Below, piece after piece: positions 34,285 through 43,329 of a DNA stretch of 55,910 bases (position 1 is the stretch's first letter; the number at the start of each line of letters is the position of its first letter). The DNA is taken from NCBI GenBank assembly GCA_047638695.1, contig JBLINY010000021.1:1-55910 (forward strand), in the 5' to 3' direction. Source of the stretch: JAHECQ01 sp047638695. Lineage in GTDB: Bacteria; Actinomycetota; Acidimicrobiia; Acidimicrobiales; SZUA-35. Under the pieces are notes generated by a model. The model saw only the letters and a list, made by a program, of their open reading frames with translations, was not told the origin of the DNA and did no database searches. The position numbers and the translations under genes were made by a program.

Positions 34285-35427
34285 ATGTCAGCAGTCGTAG
34301 ATGCCGATTCCCATCTCTATGAGCAACCGGATATGTGGCGTGAGTACGCCGACCCGGCCGACCGGGACGATGCCCTTCACTTCCAGCGCGACGCCAACGG
34401 TTGGGACTGGGTGAGCTGGCGCGATCGTCGAATCCTTGAGACGGTCATCACTACCTCTGGCGACTTCTCCTCGCTCGGCCCTTTGATGGAACAGTGCCGG
34501 CAGGGAGAGCAGTGCAGCTTCGACTATGCCAATGATCTGCCCGAGCACTACTGGTCGGGAGCAGCACGGGCAGGCATGTTGGACGAGATTGGCACAGACG
34601 AGTCGATCGTCTTTCCTCATTGGGGCCTCAACTGGAACCTGGCCCTGCGAGATCAACCCCGGGCCCGGCTGATCAACGAGCAGTCGTGGAACCGCTGGGC
34701 GGTGCAGGTGAAGGCCGACGCCGGTGATCGCGTCCACCCGGTTGGCCACCTGGAGTTGCTCGATCTCGAGTGGCTCGAACGTCAGCTGGCAACGCTAGCC
34801 GCCGGGGGTATAAAGCTCGGCTGGATCCCGGCCGGACTGGTCAACGGCTTGCCTCCGTCGCATCCCGACCTCGACCGGGCCTGGTCTCTGTTCGAGGAAT
34901 ACGACATCAATCCGGTCTTTCACGTCGGCGCGAACCCCAACCGAGTTTTTGAGGATCCTTGGTTCGAAGGGCATCACTCGCACTTCACCCCGCTGCTGTC
35001 CTTCCCACTCCTCGGGATGGACGTCTTTATTACTCTGCTCGATCTCGTGCTTCACGGAGTGATGGACCGGCACCCGAAGCTCCGGTTCGGAGTTATGGAA
35101 GTCATGACGGACTGGATCCCGATGTTGCTGCGCCGCCTTGACACCACCCGCTACAGCGAAATGTCGATCACCGGCCGCAACAGTGTTCAGCTGGAGCTCA
35201 CACCGAGCGAGTACATCCACCGCTCGGTGCGTATGTCGTCGTTTGCCTCGGAGCAGCCAGGGAAGACGATGGACCGGGTCGGCCCGCTTCTCATGTGGAG
35301 CGCCGACTACCCTCACGCCGAAGGCGAGCCCTCACGCGACGTCTATCAACAGCGGGCCGGAGCGATCTCCGACAACGCTGCCCCGGCATTCTGGGGCGGC
35401 AACGCTGAGTTCCTTCTCGGCCGATGA
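34285..35427 (+). CDS. amidohydrolase-family metal-dependent hydrolase/decarboxylase
   Basis: A protein of 380 residues of the Amidohydrolase_2 type (the fold of ACMS decarboxylase and related enzymes). It has DADSH near residue 6-10 as the first metal ligand pair, FHVGANP near 212-218 with a histidine ligand, GVMDRHPKLRFGVMEV near 256-271 and SADYPHAEG near 336-344 with the late Asp. It would be a cytosolic TIM-barrel hydrolase or decarboxylase acting on a carboxylated ring-derived substrate. Its stop overlaps the start of the limonene-epoxide-hydrolase-like gene by four bases, so the two act together. Confidence 0.87.
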   Translation: MSAVVDADSHLYEQPDMWREYADPADRDDALHFQRDANGWDWVSWRDRRILETVITTSGDFSSLGPLMEQCRQGEQCSFDYANDLPEHYWSGAARAGMLDEIGTDESIVFPHWGLNWNLALRDQPRARLINEQSWNRWAVQVKADAGDRVHPVGHLELLDLEWLERQLATLAAGGIKLGWIPAGLVNGLPPSHPDLDRAWSLFEEYDINPVFHVGANPNRVFEDPWFEGHHSHFTPLLSFPLLGMDVFITLLDLVLHGVMDRHPKLRFGVMEVMTDWIPMLLRRLDTTRYSEMSITGRNSVQLELTPSEYIHRSVRMSSFASEQPGKTMDRVGPLLMWSADYPHAEGEPSRDVYQQRAGAISDNAAPAFWGGNAEFLLGR

Positions 35428-35810
35428 GTCAAGGAATGGAAGCCGTTCGCCGGATCTGCGAGGGATGGAACACCATGACGCAACAGGATTGGCGGGAGGT
35501 GTGCACGCCCGACGTTGCCTACCAGAACATGCCCTGGGATCGGACCGTCGTTACTGGTCCTGACGCTATCTACGAGACCCTGAAGAGCTTCGGTGGGGCC
35601 TTCGACGTCCGCATGGAAGTTTGCCACCTTGACGGCAGTGACTCCGTCGTGTTCTCCGAGCGTGTCGAACACTTCACTCCCCATAGCCAGGGCGACGGTG
35701 CCAGTTCCAAGGAACCATTCGCCCTGCCGGTGACCGGCGTGTTCGAACTCACGGAGGGAAAAGTGTCCGCTTGGCGGGACTACTTCGACCGCCGGGCAAT
35801 AAAAAGCTGA
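35424..35810 (+). CDS. limonene-1,2-epoxide hydrolase-like protein
   Basis: A protein of 128 residues with the small cone-shaped NTF2-like fold of limonene epoxide hydrolases. The catalytic region includes AYQNMPWD (Tyr and Asn of the water-binding set), SERVEHF and WRDYFD (Arg and Asp). In the reference enzyme Arg-x-Asp precedes the lid; here that Asp is Glu, which is conservative. It opens epoxides by direct water attack with no covalent intermediate. The four-base overlap with the amidohydrolase gene shows translational coupling. SnoaL-like polyketide cyclases share this fold and are the alternative. Confidence 0.8.
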   Translation: MSQGMEAVRRICEGWNTMTQQDWREVCTPDVAYQNMPWDRTVVTGPDAIYETLKSFGGAFDVRMEVCHLDGSDSVVFSERVEHFTPHSQGDGASSKEPFALPVTGVFELTEGKVSAWRDYFDRRAIKS

Positions 35811-35839
35811 AGCCGGCCAATCGAAGACTGGCAGTCAGA

Positions 35840-36892
35840 TCATTTTCCGAGCGCGACGTTACTTCGCACCCGGGGGATCACCTCGTTGGCGAACCGCTCG
35901 AGCGACCCGTTCATTACCGATGGCGCTAGCCCCGGTGGACCGCCCCAGGTGACCAGATCGGTTACGCCGTGATCGAGTATGAGAGCGGTGAGTTCGGCGA
36001 CGCAGTGGTCGACATCTCCCACCGTCCACACGAGAGGGTTGAGCGGCACCGGCTCGGGCCGATCGTTGGCGGTTGAGCGTTCCCGAGCGGCGTCGGTGTG
36101 GTCCGAGCTGGATTTGATGATGTCGACGTAGACGTTCCGGCGATAACGCTCGGCGGCAGCGATGTCGGTCCACTCCCGTTCGGGATCGTCGGTCACGAAG
36201 ACCCCTCGGATGATTCCAACCCGCTTGTCGTCGGCGCTCCGCCCAGAATCGGCGAGTGCTTCTTTCCACGGATCGAGCACGGCATGCCGAGGCCCCTGCG
36301 GCAACAGGTTGGTGTCGTAGCGCGCAGCTCGACGGGCGCCAGCTTCGCTGGTGGCTGCGATCCAAAGTGGCGGCCCACCGTGTTGAACCGGGTCTGGCGT
36401 CACTCGTAAGTCTCGGTAGGTGTAGCGCTTGCCCTCAAAACTGAACGGCTCGCGACTCCACGCAAGCCGCAGGATCTCTATTGCCTCTTCGGTCAGCGAA
36501 ACTCGTCGGCTCACGGGGAGGCCGAAGGCGGCGAATTCGTGACTGGCGTAACCCATGCCGGCACCCAGTTCCATCCGGCCATTGGAGATGTTGTCGAGGA
36601 TGGCAAGGTCTTCGGCCAGGCGAACGGGCTGGCGGAAGGGCATCAAGCAGATGTCGGTCGAGAAGCGGATCTTGGTGGTCAGCGCGGCGGCCGCCCCGGC
36701 CACGGGCACAAAGTTCGGGAGGTACCCGTCCGCAAGGAAGTGGTGCTCTGTGAACCAACAGAGTTCGAGGCCGAGCGACTCGGCCAACACGATCTGCTCG
36801 AATGTTTCGGCATACACCTGTGGCATTGGCACGTTGCTGCCGGGTGGGCAGCGGAAGTCGTGGACGATTCCAAATCTCAACGATGGGGCCAT
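35840..36892 (-). CDS. LLM-class flavin-dependent oxidoreductase (luciferase-like)
   Basis: A TIM-barrel protein of 350 residues of the bacterial luciferase family, with CWFTEHHF near 45-52, DLAILDNISNGRMELGAGMG near 94-113 and a C-terminal TWGGPPGLAP that fits the flavin or F420 phosphate site. Members use FMNH2 or F420 for monooxygenation or hydride transfer, often in terpene or xenobiotic breakdown. It converges on the LEH-like gene and diverges from the thiolase-like gene. The cofactor cannot be decided from sequence alone. Confidence 0.88.
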   Translation of the reverse strand: MAPSLRFGIVHDFRCPPGSNVPMPQVYAETFEQIVLAESLGLELCWFTEHHFLADGYLPNFVPVAGAAAALTTKIRFSTDICLMPFRQPVRLAEDLAILDNISNGRMELGAGMGYASHEFAAFGLPVSRRVSLTEEAIEILRLAWSREPFSFEGKRYTYRDLRVTPDPVQHGGPPLWIAATSEAGARRAARYDTNLLPQGPRHAVLDPWKEALADSGRSADDKRVGIIRGVFVTDDPEREWTDIAAAERYRRNVYVDIIKSSSDHTDAARERSTANDRPEPVPLNPLVWTVGDVDHCVAELTALILDHGVTDLVTWGGPPGLAPSVMNGSLERFANEVIPRVRSNVALGK

Positions 36893-36988
36893 GTTCGGAC
36901 ACTAGTAGCCGCCTTGGCTCATGAGCACAGTGCCTTCTTCGTTGCTGACGCCACAGGCATCTTGTTGCCAGCTGCGCGAAGATGCGGC

Positions 36989-38173
36989 ATGCGTGCACGA
37001 GGGGCAGTTGTCGGGGTGGGAGAGATTCCGCCCACTCGAACCACCGGAGAAGAGACCACACTGAGTCTGATGGCGAAGGCAGGGTTGGCTGCCATCACCG
37101 ACTCGGGGCTGGACTTCTCCGACATTGACGGAATGCTGGTCCATCCCATCGGTGGGGTGTCGATGCTCACCCCCTCGACGGTGCTCGAGTTCATGGGGAT
37201 GCAGGCCAACTATGCCGAGGTCGTTGATCTCGGCGGGGCCAGCGGTGCCGGCATGATCTGGCGAGCTGTTGCCGCCATCGAGGCCGGAATGTGTCAGGCC
37301 TGCGTTTGCATCACTGGATCGTCCCGGCGCGAGCGAGCACCAAGGAAGCCCGGTGCCAAGAAGTCGGCCTCGGGTTGGAACATTCCCGACAAGTCACCGT
37401 TCGCCGAGTTCGAGGTCCCCTACGGGAACATCGGAGCGAATGTGGGATATGCCATGGTCGCCAACCGTTACATCCATGAGTACGGGGCTACGCCCGAGCA
37501 ACTGGCCAAGGTCGCGGTTCATCAGCGAGACAACGCTTGTCAGAATCCCGATGCGATCTTCTACGGTCAGCCGATCACCGTCGACGATGTGCTCGACTCG
37601 CCGATGGTCGCCGATCCGCTGCACCTACTCGAGATCGTCATGCCGGCAGGCGGGGGAGCGGCCCTGGTCGTTGTCGGCCCCGAGCTGGCGAAGAAGCTAC
37701 CCAACAACCCGGCGTGGCTGCTGGGTGCCGGTGAGCAGGTAACCCACAAAACAATCACCTACGCCCCCAGCCTCACCGACACGGCAATCCAGGCCTCGGC
37801 CTCGCGTGCGTTCGCTCAAGCGGGTGTGAGTCCGGACCGGATCGGCTTGGCATCGGTCTATGACTGTTACACCATCACGGTATTGCTCTCTCTGGAGGAC
37901 AGCGGCTTTTGTCCCAAGGGTACGGGCGGCCGCTTTATCGAAGAACACGATCTCCGTTGGAATGGCGACTTTCCCGTCAACACCCACGGCGGGCAGCTGT
38001 CGTTTGGTCAGCCTGGCATCGCCGGCGGAATGAGCCATGTGACCGAGGCCGTACGACAAATACAGGGACGAGCAGGTGACCGTCAGATACCTGATCTGGA
38101 CCTGGCCTTCGTCAACGGTAACGGCGGCATCCTGTCCGAACAGGTCAGCCTGGTGTTGGGAACCGAAGCATGA
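36989..38173 (+). CDS. SCP2-thiolase-like protein, probable aldolase with DUF35 partner
   Basis: A protein of 394 residues of the thiolase superfamily, lipid-transfer/SCP-x branch. Where catalytic thiolases have a nucleophilic Cys (CxSG), it reads GGASG at 82-86, so no Cys is present. It keeps the VYDCYTI segment near 290 and HGGQLSFGQPGIAGG near 330-345. Cys-less thiolase-like proteins paired with a DUF35 protein include the Ltp2-type retro-aldolases of steroid side-chain breakdown. Here the next gene is DUF35 and overlaps by four bases, which supports the same function. The ATG at 36989 is chosen because the homology (RARGAVVGVGEIPP) starts there. Confidence 0.85.
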   Translation: MRARGAVVGVGEIPPTRTTGEETTLSLMAKAGLAAITDSGLDFSDIDGMLVHPIGGVSMLTPSTVLEFMGMQANYAEVVDLGGASGAGMIWRAVAAIEAGMCQACVCITGSSRRERAPRKPGAKKSASGWNIPDKSPFAEFEVPYGNIGANVGYAMVANRYIHEYGATPEQLAKVAVHQRDNACQNPDAIFYGQPITVDDVLDSPMVADPLHLLEIVMPAGGGAALVVVGPELAKKLPNNPAWLLGAGEQVTHKTITYAPSLTDTAIQASASRAFAQAGVSPDRIGLASVYDCYTITVLLSLEDSGFCPKGTGGRFIEEHDLRWNGDFPVNTHGGQLSFGQPGIAGGMSHVTEAVRQIQGRAGDRQIPDLDLAFVNGNGGILSEQVSLVLGTEA

Positions 38174-38607
38174 GCGGCGACCTGGTCTTGCGTCCGCTCC
38201 CACGGCCAACCAGCCATTCGGCCCCATTCTGGTCGGCGACGACCGAGGGCAGGTTCCTCATTCAGCGGTGCACGTCGTGCGACCAAGCCAGCTTCTACCC
38301 GAGGGTCAACTGCCCGGCGTGCGGCTCTCTCGAACTGAGCAACGAAGACGCGTCGGGTCGGGCCACCGTGTTCACCTATACCATCGCCCGTCGTCCAACA
38401 CACTCGGCCTTCGCCGACGCCGGCCCTTCGATCATCGCCATCGTGGAGCTGGAAGAAGGCCCGCATGTCACCACCAACATCATCGACTGCGATCCCGCTG
38501 AGGTCTCGATTGGCATGGCGGTCGAGGTGACGTTTGCCGACGAGATCGACGGTATTGCCTTGCCGCTGTTCCGCCCGGCTCTGGCACCCAGCGATGGGAA
38601 CGCGTAG
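38170..38607 (+). CDS. DUF35 / OB-fold zinc-ribbon partner protein
   Basis: A protein of 145 residues. The N-terminal rubredoxin-like zinc ribbon uses Cys34, Cys37, Cys48 and Cys51. A C-terminal OB-fold follows (about 60-140) with the ATVFTYTIARRP segment. DUF35 proteins bind thiolase-like partners and form the acyl-CoA channel. The gene overlaps the thiolase-like gene by four bases. The pair probably forms one heteromeric aldolase or thiolase complex. Confidence 0.9.
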   Translation: MSGDLVLRPLPRPTSHSAPFWSATTEGRFLIQRCTSCDQASFYPRVNCPACGSLELSNEDASGRATVFTYTIARRPTHSAFADAGPSIIAIVELEEGPHVTTNIIDCDPAEVSIGMAVEVTFADEIDGIALPLFRPALAPSDGNA

Positions 38608-38652
38608 CGTCATCGCTGGGACGAGGTCGAAGGGACCGACCAGTCCACGGGA

Positions 38653-40305
38653 GTGATGAAGATGGCTATCGAGCAGAGCACGTCGCAGGTCGGCGCCGAG
38701 GGAGCGGCGCTCGACGCCGAGGTCCTCATTATCGGCGCCGGGGTCACCGGCATACACCAGCTCTATCTGTTGCGTGAGGCGGGCTATGACGTCCGCTTGA
38801 TCGAGGCCGGCACCAATGTCGGGGGCACCTGGTACTGGAACCGGTATCCCGGGGCGCGCTTCGACTCCGAGAGCTACTCGTACGGCTACTTCTTCTCGCC
38901 CGAGATCCTCGAGGAGTGGAAGTGGTCGGAGCACTTCGCCGGTCAGGCGGAAACCGAGGCGTACGTGAACTTCGCCGCCGACAAGCTGGGGCTACGCGAC
39001 CTAATGCAATTCGGCACCCGCATCGCCTCAGCCACGTTCGATGAGGCGAGTGGCACCTGGACCCTCACCACCGAGGAGGGCACACAGCTTCGTTCGCGCT
39101 TCGTCGTGTCGGCCACCGGTGTGCTGTCTGTGCCGTATTGGCCGTCGATTCCTGGTCGGGAGCGGTACCAGGGCGAAGCACACCACACGGGTCAATGGCC
39201 GAAGGAACCCGTCGAATTCGCCGGCAAGAGAGTGGCCGTTATCGGCAGCGGCGCCAGCGCGGTGCAGCTGATACCTGAGATCGCCAAGGAGGTTGGCGAG
39301 CTGGTCGTGTTTCAGCGCACACCGAACTGGAATTCACCGCTGAACAACGGGAAGATTACCGACGAAGAACAGGCCGAGATCCAGGCCACCCACGATGAGA
39401 TTTATCAGTCGTGCATGAACTCGTTCGCCGGCTTCGTCCACGGGGCCAATCGCAAGCGCACCTTCGATGATTCCAAGGAAGAGCGCTGGGTTCTGTACGA
39501 AAAGCTCTATCACCAGAAGGGCTTCTCCAAGCTCATCAGCAACTACCGCGACATGATGACCAACAGCGAGGCCAACGCCGAGTTCTCGGAATTTGTCGCC
39601 GAGAAGATCCGGGCCCGAGTGAACGACCCGGCCGTCGCCGAAAAGTTGATTCCGAGCGATCACGGTTACGGGATGCGTCGACCGCCGATGGAGACCCGCT
39701 ACTTCGAGGCATACAACCAGGACAACGTCGAGCTGGTTGATCTCAACGAGACGCCAATCGTCACCATTACTGAGGCCGGCATCGAGACCACGGCCGGCGA
39801 GAGTGAGTTCGACATCATCGTGTGGGCGACCGGGTTCGACGGGTTCACTGGCGCACTGACCCGCATGGATGTGGTTGGTGAGGGTGGCGTCGTACTCCGA
39901 GATCAGTGGGCCCAGGGCGTGTCCACCTACCTGGGGGCCATGTGCAGTGGGTTCCCGAACTTCTTCATGGCCGGCGGACCGCACCTGATCGCCGGCAACT
40001 TCCCGCGGGCCACAGAGATCATGGTCGACTACATCACGGGCGTGCTGAACCACGCCAAGGCCAACGGCGGCACCTACATCACGCCCGAGGACGAGGCCTG
40101 TGCGGAATGGACCGAAGAGGTACATGAGGCGGCCAAGATCGCCCTTATTGCCGAGAAGTCCTGGTTCCGGGGCGCCAATATCCCCGGCAAGGCGAACGAA
40201 TTTCTGCCCTATGCTGGCAGCCTCACAAAATTCCGTCAACGCATGCTGGCCATGGAAGAGCAGGGCTATCCGGGAATCACCTTTGGCACGCCCGTTCGAA
40301 CGTGA
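38653..40305 (+). CDS. Baeyer-Villiger-type flavin monooxygenase
   Basis: An FAD/NADPH monooxygenase of 550 residues. The FAD-binding Rossmann motif IIGAGVTG is at 26-33 and GGTWYWNRYPGAR at 57-69. The Baeyer-Villiger fingerprint YQGEAHHTGQWP is at 172-183 and the NADPH Rossmann motif GSGASA at 198-203. It inserts oxygen beside a ketone to give an ester or lactone; cyclic ketones are typical substrates. The ATG at 38662 has the best ribosome-site spacing (GGGAG eight bases before), although GTG 38653 and ATG 38656 are also possible. It follows the thiolase-like/DUF35 pair on the same strand. Confidence 0.93.
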   Translation: MMKMAIEQSTSQVGAEGAALDAEVLIIGAGVTGIHQLYLLREAGYDVRLIEAGTNVGGTWYWNRYPGARFDSESYSYGYFFSPEILEEWKWSEHFAGQAETEAYVNFAADKLGLRDLMQFGTRIASATFDEASGTWTLTTEEGTQLRSRFVVSATGVLSVPYWPSIPGRERYQGEAHHTGQWPKEPVEFAGKRVAVIGSGASAVQLIPEIAKEVGELVVFQRTPNWNSPLNNGKITDEEQAEIQATHDEIYQSCMNSFAGFVHGANRKRTFDDSKEERWVLYEKLYHQKGFSKLISNYRDMMTNSEANAEFSEFVAEKIRARVNDPAVAEKLIPSDHGYGMRRPPMETRYFEAYNQDNVELVDLNETPIVTITEAGIETTAGESEFDIIVWATGFDGFTGALTRMDVVGEGGVVLRDQWAQGVSTYLGAMCSGFPNFFMAGGPHLIAGNFPRATEIMVDYITGVLNHAKANGGTYITPEDEACAEWTEEVHEAAKIALIAEKSWFRGANIPGKANEFLPYAGSLTKFRQRMLAMEEQGYPGITFGTPVRT

Positions 40306-40356
40306 CTGGTTGAAGACTCATTGCGTGTCGTCGCCTTCACTTCGTCTCGTGTCGCT

Positions 40357-41139
40357 CTATTGGCCGAACCGTGGGCGACGTTTCGCCAGAAAGGCTCGAA
40401 CACCTTCGCGACCGTCTGCGCTGTCAAACAATCGAGCCACCTCGGTTCGCTCGACCATCATCCCTTCACCAAGCTGGGTGTGAGCTGCTGTTTCGACACA
40501 GCGCAGTATTGCCTGGTGGGCATCACGAGGCCCTTGGGCCAGTGCTGCCGCCAGATCGGCGGCGGTCTTCGAGGCCGTCGAGCCAGGTTCGGCTAAGCGA
40601 TCGACGAGACCCATGCGGTGCGCCTCTGTGCCATCGACGGAGCGGCCCGTCAGCAATAAATCGATGGCGGCACCGCGGCCGATGAGCTTAGGGAGGCGTT
40701 GGGTGCCAGCCGCACCCGGCAAGAGACCGAGCTTTACCTCGGGCACACCGAGTTTGGCCTCGGCCGAGGCGACTCGAATGGTGCAAGCCATCGCTAACTC
40801 GAGGCCTCCGCCGAGTGCATGACCGTCGATGGCGGCGATCGAGACCCAGGGCCCGGAGTCGGCCCGCTCGATCTGAGCCCGGAGCCGGTCGAGGTAATCG
40901 AGGAAGCCAGCCTGATCGAGGTCATCGAACAAGGTTAGGTCGGCCCCGGCAGCGAAGAAGCCATCAACCGCCGATTGGATCACGACGACCGCGCTGTTGT
41001 CGGCCTCTGCCCGGTCGAACGCCGTGGCTAGTCCGACAATGATCGGCTCGCCGAGGGCGTTGGCCGGAGGACGGGCAAGCGTGATAGTCGAGACGCTGCC
41101 GGTGAAGTCGTAGGAGACAACGTCATTGCTTTCGGTCAT
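40357..41139 (-). CDS. enoyl-CoA hydratase/isomerase
   Basis: A crotonase-family protein of 260 residues. The oxyanion region is FFAAGADL. GHALGGGLELAMAC carries a Glu in the usual first catalytic place, and PEVKLGLLPGAAGTQRLP carries a second Glu. Both catalytic acids therefore seem present, unlike in the crotonase encoded at 31251. It should hydrate or isomerise an enoyl-CoA. It is translationally coupled (ATGA) to the acyl-CoA dehydrogenase gene before it in the same operon, so the pair would run consecutive beta-oxidation steps. Confidence 0.93.
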   Translation of the reverse strand: MTESNDVVSYDFTGSVSTITLARPPANALGEPIIVGLATAFDRAEADNSAVVVIQSAVDGFFAAGADLTLFDDLDQAGFLDYLDRLRAQIERADSGPWVSIAAIDGHALGGGLELAMACTIRVASAEAKLGVPEVKLGLLPGAAGTQRLPKLIGRGAAIDLLLTGRSVDGTEAHRMGLVDRLAEPGSTASKTAADLAAALAQGPRDAHQAILRCVETAAHTQLGEGMMVERTEVARLFDSADGREGVRAFLAKRRPRFGQ

Positions 41140-42299
41140 CGGTGGCTCACCACCCCGATTGCTTCACGAGCGATGATTGCTTTCATGATCTCGGGCGTAC
41201 CGTCGCCAACTTCCAGTCCCATCACGTCGTTCAAGCGCTGGATCAGAGGAAGGTCCTCGCCGAACCCGGTCCAACCGTGGAGGATGATGCAGGCGTGGAT
41301 GGCCTCGACCGAGCTTTTTGGGCCCAGCCACTTGGTCATGGCTGCCTCGGTTGCGTGCCGCCTGCCAGCGTCGGCCAAGCGGAGAGTTTCGTAGGCCAGT
41401 AATCGAGCGGAGTGCACCTGAGCGAGGTGTTCCGCCAGCTGGAATGAGATTCCCTCGCGTGTGGCGAGAGGTTGACCGAAGGTGTGCCGCTGTTTGACGT
41501 GCTCGATGGTCTCGTCGAGCGACTGCTGGGCGGTGCCGAGGCAGGCCAGACCGATAAGGGCTCGGTTGAAATCGAAAGCGGCCATGGCATCTTTGAAGGC
41601 CGCACCCTCGACACCGACCAGGTGATCGGCCGGAACCCGAACGTCATCGAAGAAAATCGAGCCACGCTGGGTGAGGTGAGCGGTCGAACTGGGGACGGCG
41701 TTGCGACTCACACCGGGGAGATCGAGCGGGACGCAGAAGAGACTGATGCCTCCTGGGCCGGGGCCGCCGGTGCGGGCAAATACGGCGCAGACATCGGAAC
41801 TTCCGGCGAATGTGATCGATGCTTTTTCACCGGAGATGATCCAGTCGGAGCCGTCTTTGACGGCGCGGGTGGCGATGGCAGCGGCGTCGGAACCAACGCC
41901 GGGCTCGGTCAGGGCGAAGCTGGCCAGCGCCTCTCCTCGCACAATGGCGGGAACCCATCGCTGACGAACCTCGTCGGCGTCGGCTCGGTCGAAGAGCCGT
42001 GCCCCGATCGCCTGGAGCTGGAGAAAGTACGAGACATTGAAATCGCCCCGTGAGAGTTCTTCGGCGGCCATCCCAAGGGCGAGATAGCTACCGCCGGCGC
42101 CTTTCGTGCCGCCGAGTTCGGGCTGCGTCAGCATGCCGAAGACTCCGAGCGCGCCAAGTTCGAGCAGCCGTTCCCGAGGGAAGGGTTCGGTCTGCCAACG
42201 TCGATAGTCGGGGGCCAATTCATCAAGAGCAAAGCGACGCAATGTCATGCGGAACTCGTCCAGCTCGGGATCGGGACTCGCAGGTTCCCAGTTCGTCAT
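41136..42299 (-). CDS. acyl-CoA dehydrogenase
   Basis: A flavoprotein of 387 residues. The middle domain has FALTEPGVGSDAAA near 130-143 and WIISGEKASITFAG near 158-171. The C-terminal helical domain ends with GFGEDLPLIQRLNDV and VGDGTPEI. In many family members the catalytic Glu is the residue in xEGT; here that site is Asp (GDGT), so the base may be this Asp or another acid. The start ATG at 42299 follows GGGAGA, so a longer reading frame to 42542 is rejected. It overlaps the crotonase start by four bases. Confidence 0.93.
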   Translation of the reverse strand: MTNWEPASPDPELDEFRMTLRRFALDELAPDYRRWQTEPFPRERLLELGALGVFGMLTQPELGGTKGAGGSYLALGMAAEELSRGDFNVSYFLQLQAIGARLFDRADADEVRQRWVPAIVRGEALASFALTEPGVGSDAAAIATRAVKDGSDWIISGEKASITFAGSSDVCAVFARTGGPGPGGISLFCVPLDLPGVSRNAVPSSTAHLTQRGSIFFDDVRVPADHLVGVEGAAFKDAMAAFDFNRALIGLACLGTAQQSLDETIEHVKQRHTFGQPLATREGISFQLAEHLAQVHSARLLAYETLRLADAGRRHATEAAMTKWLGPKSSVEAIHACIILHGWTGFGEDLPLIQRLNDVMGLEVGDGTPEIMKAIIAREAIGVVSHR

Positions 42300-42388
42300 T
42301 GCGTCTCCCTGTCCACCGGTGGCTGCGTCAGTTCTAGTCTCCGACGTTGCGCGAGGCGTAAGCAGGCGACCGTCGACCGGGTCGCAAC

Positions 42389-43165
42389 TCACCGTTGGCT
42401 GAGGAACGCGCGCAACATCGCTTCCAGTTGGTCCGGAACTTCCACTTGGATGAAGTGGCCTGAACCAACGGGATGACCAATCATCACGTCGGTGAAGAGG
42501 CCCTGAGCCATCGGGCCGTCCTCGGGGTTCACGCTCACCCACATGACGGGACAGGAAACGGTCCGCGCCAGGCCCTTCGTGTCGGTAAGGACGTGACGGA
42601 GCTCCTCAATGGCGACGGCGCGGTCGGTACCGATGGCATCGAGGCACGCCTTTTCAACGACTTCCGATGGAGCTGCCGGGCCAAAGAATGACGCATAGGT
42701 GGTTCCGAGGAACTCGTCGGCATCGGGCGCCGAGAGACTGGCTATCCAACCGGTGACGGCCTCGGCGAATGCATCTTCGGCCGCTCCGCCCTCCGGGTCG
42801 TAGAGTCCGCTGTCAACCAAGACGAGTCCGGCCATTCGGTCGACGTGTCGTGTGGCGAAACTCAGCGCCGCCGGGCCGGCACCGGCATGAGCGACAAGCA
42901 CAACGCGGTTCAGCTTTTCGGCATCGAGCAGAGCGGCAAGATCGTCTGCGTGCTGGTCAGCCGAGTGCGCCGGTGTGATCGCTGAAGAACGGCCCATTCC
43001 TCGCCGATCCCAGAGCAACACCTTATGGTCGACTGAAAAACGTCCGGCGACCTCTGCCCAATCGTCGGAGTCGGTGCACCAACCGTGGGCGAAGGCGAGC
43101 GTGCGTTCACCACGACCCTCCAGACGATAGAAGACTTCGGCACCGTCAAGTTTCAATGTCGTCAT
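42389..43165 (-). CDS. alpha/beta hydrolase-fold protein lacking the nucleophile
   Basis: A protein of 258 residues with the classic fold: FAHGWCTDSDDW near 25-36 (oxyanion loop), WDRRGMGRS near 52-60, acid Glu215/Asp216 and His237 in GSGHFIQ. At the nucleophile elbow, usually GHSxGG, the sequence is AHAGAG at 92-97, so Ala94 replaces the catalytic Ser. The DNA reads GCC there without ambiguity. The protein may be a non-hydrolytic family member (binding or lyase-like) or an inactive paralogue. It lies upstream of the acyl-CoA dehydrogenase operon on the same strand. Confidence 0.85.
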   Translation of the reverse strand: MTTLKLDGAEVFYRLEGRGERTLAFAHGWCTDSDDWAEVAGRFSVDHKVLLWDRRGMGRSSAITPAHSADQHADDLAALLDAEKLNRVVLVAHAGAGPAALSFATRHVDRMAGLVLVDSGLYDPEGGAAEDAFAEAVTGWIASLSAPDADEFLGTTYASFFGPAAPSEVVEKACLDAIGTDRAVAIEELRHVLTDTKGLARTVSCPVMWVSVNPEDGPMAQGLFTDVMIGHPVGSGHFIQVEVPDQLEAMLRAFLSQR

Positions 43166-43329
43166 AGGAGCACACTACGCGGGCAGGAGGAGAGGTCGCC
43201 CGAAGAGAGGTCGTATCAGTTCCCTCTCAGCGGTCGCTTTGGTCATGTGGGCTCGAGCCCATTGGGCCAGGAGGACTATTGGTTCGATGCGGCTCAAGAA
43301 GGATGATCCCGAACGTCGATAGGACGCGG

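Noticed and set aside
36539..36988. Longer N-terminus for the thiolase-like protein
   Set aside because: This part is antisense to the luciferase-like gene and has no thiolase similarity; homology begins at the ATG at 36989.
41136..42542. 468-residue version of the acyl-CoA dehydrogenase
   Set aside because: The first 80 residues lack family similarity, and a GGGAGA ribosome site precedes the ATG at 42299.
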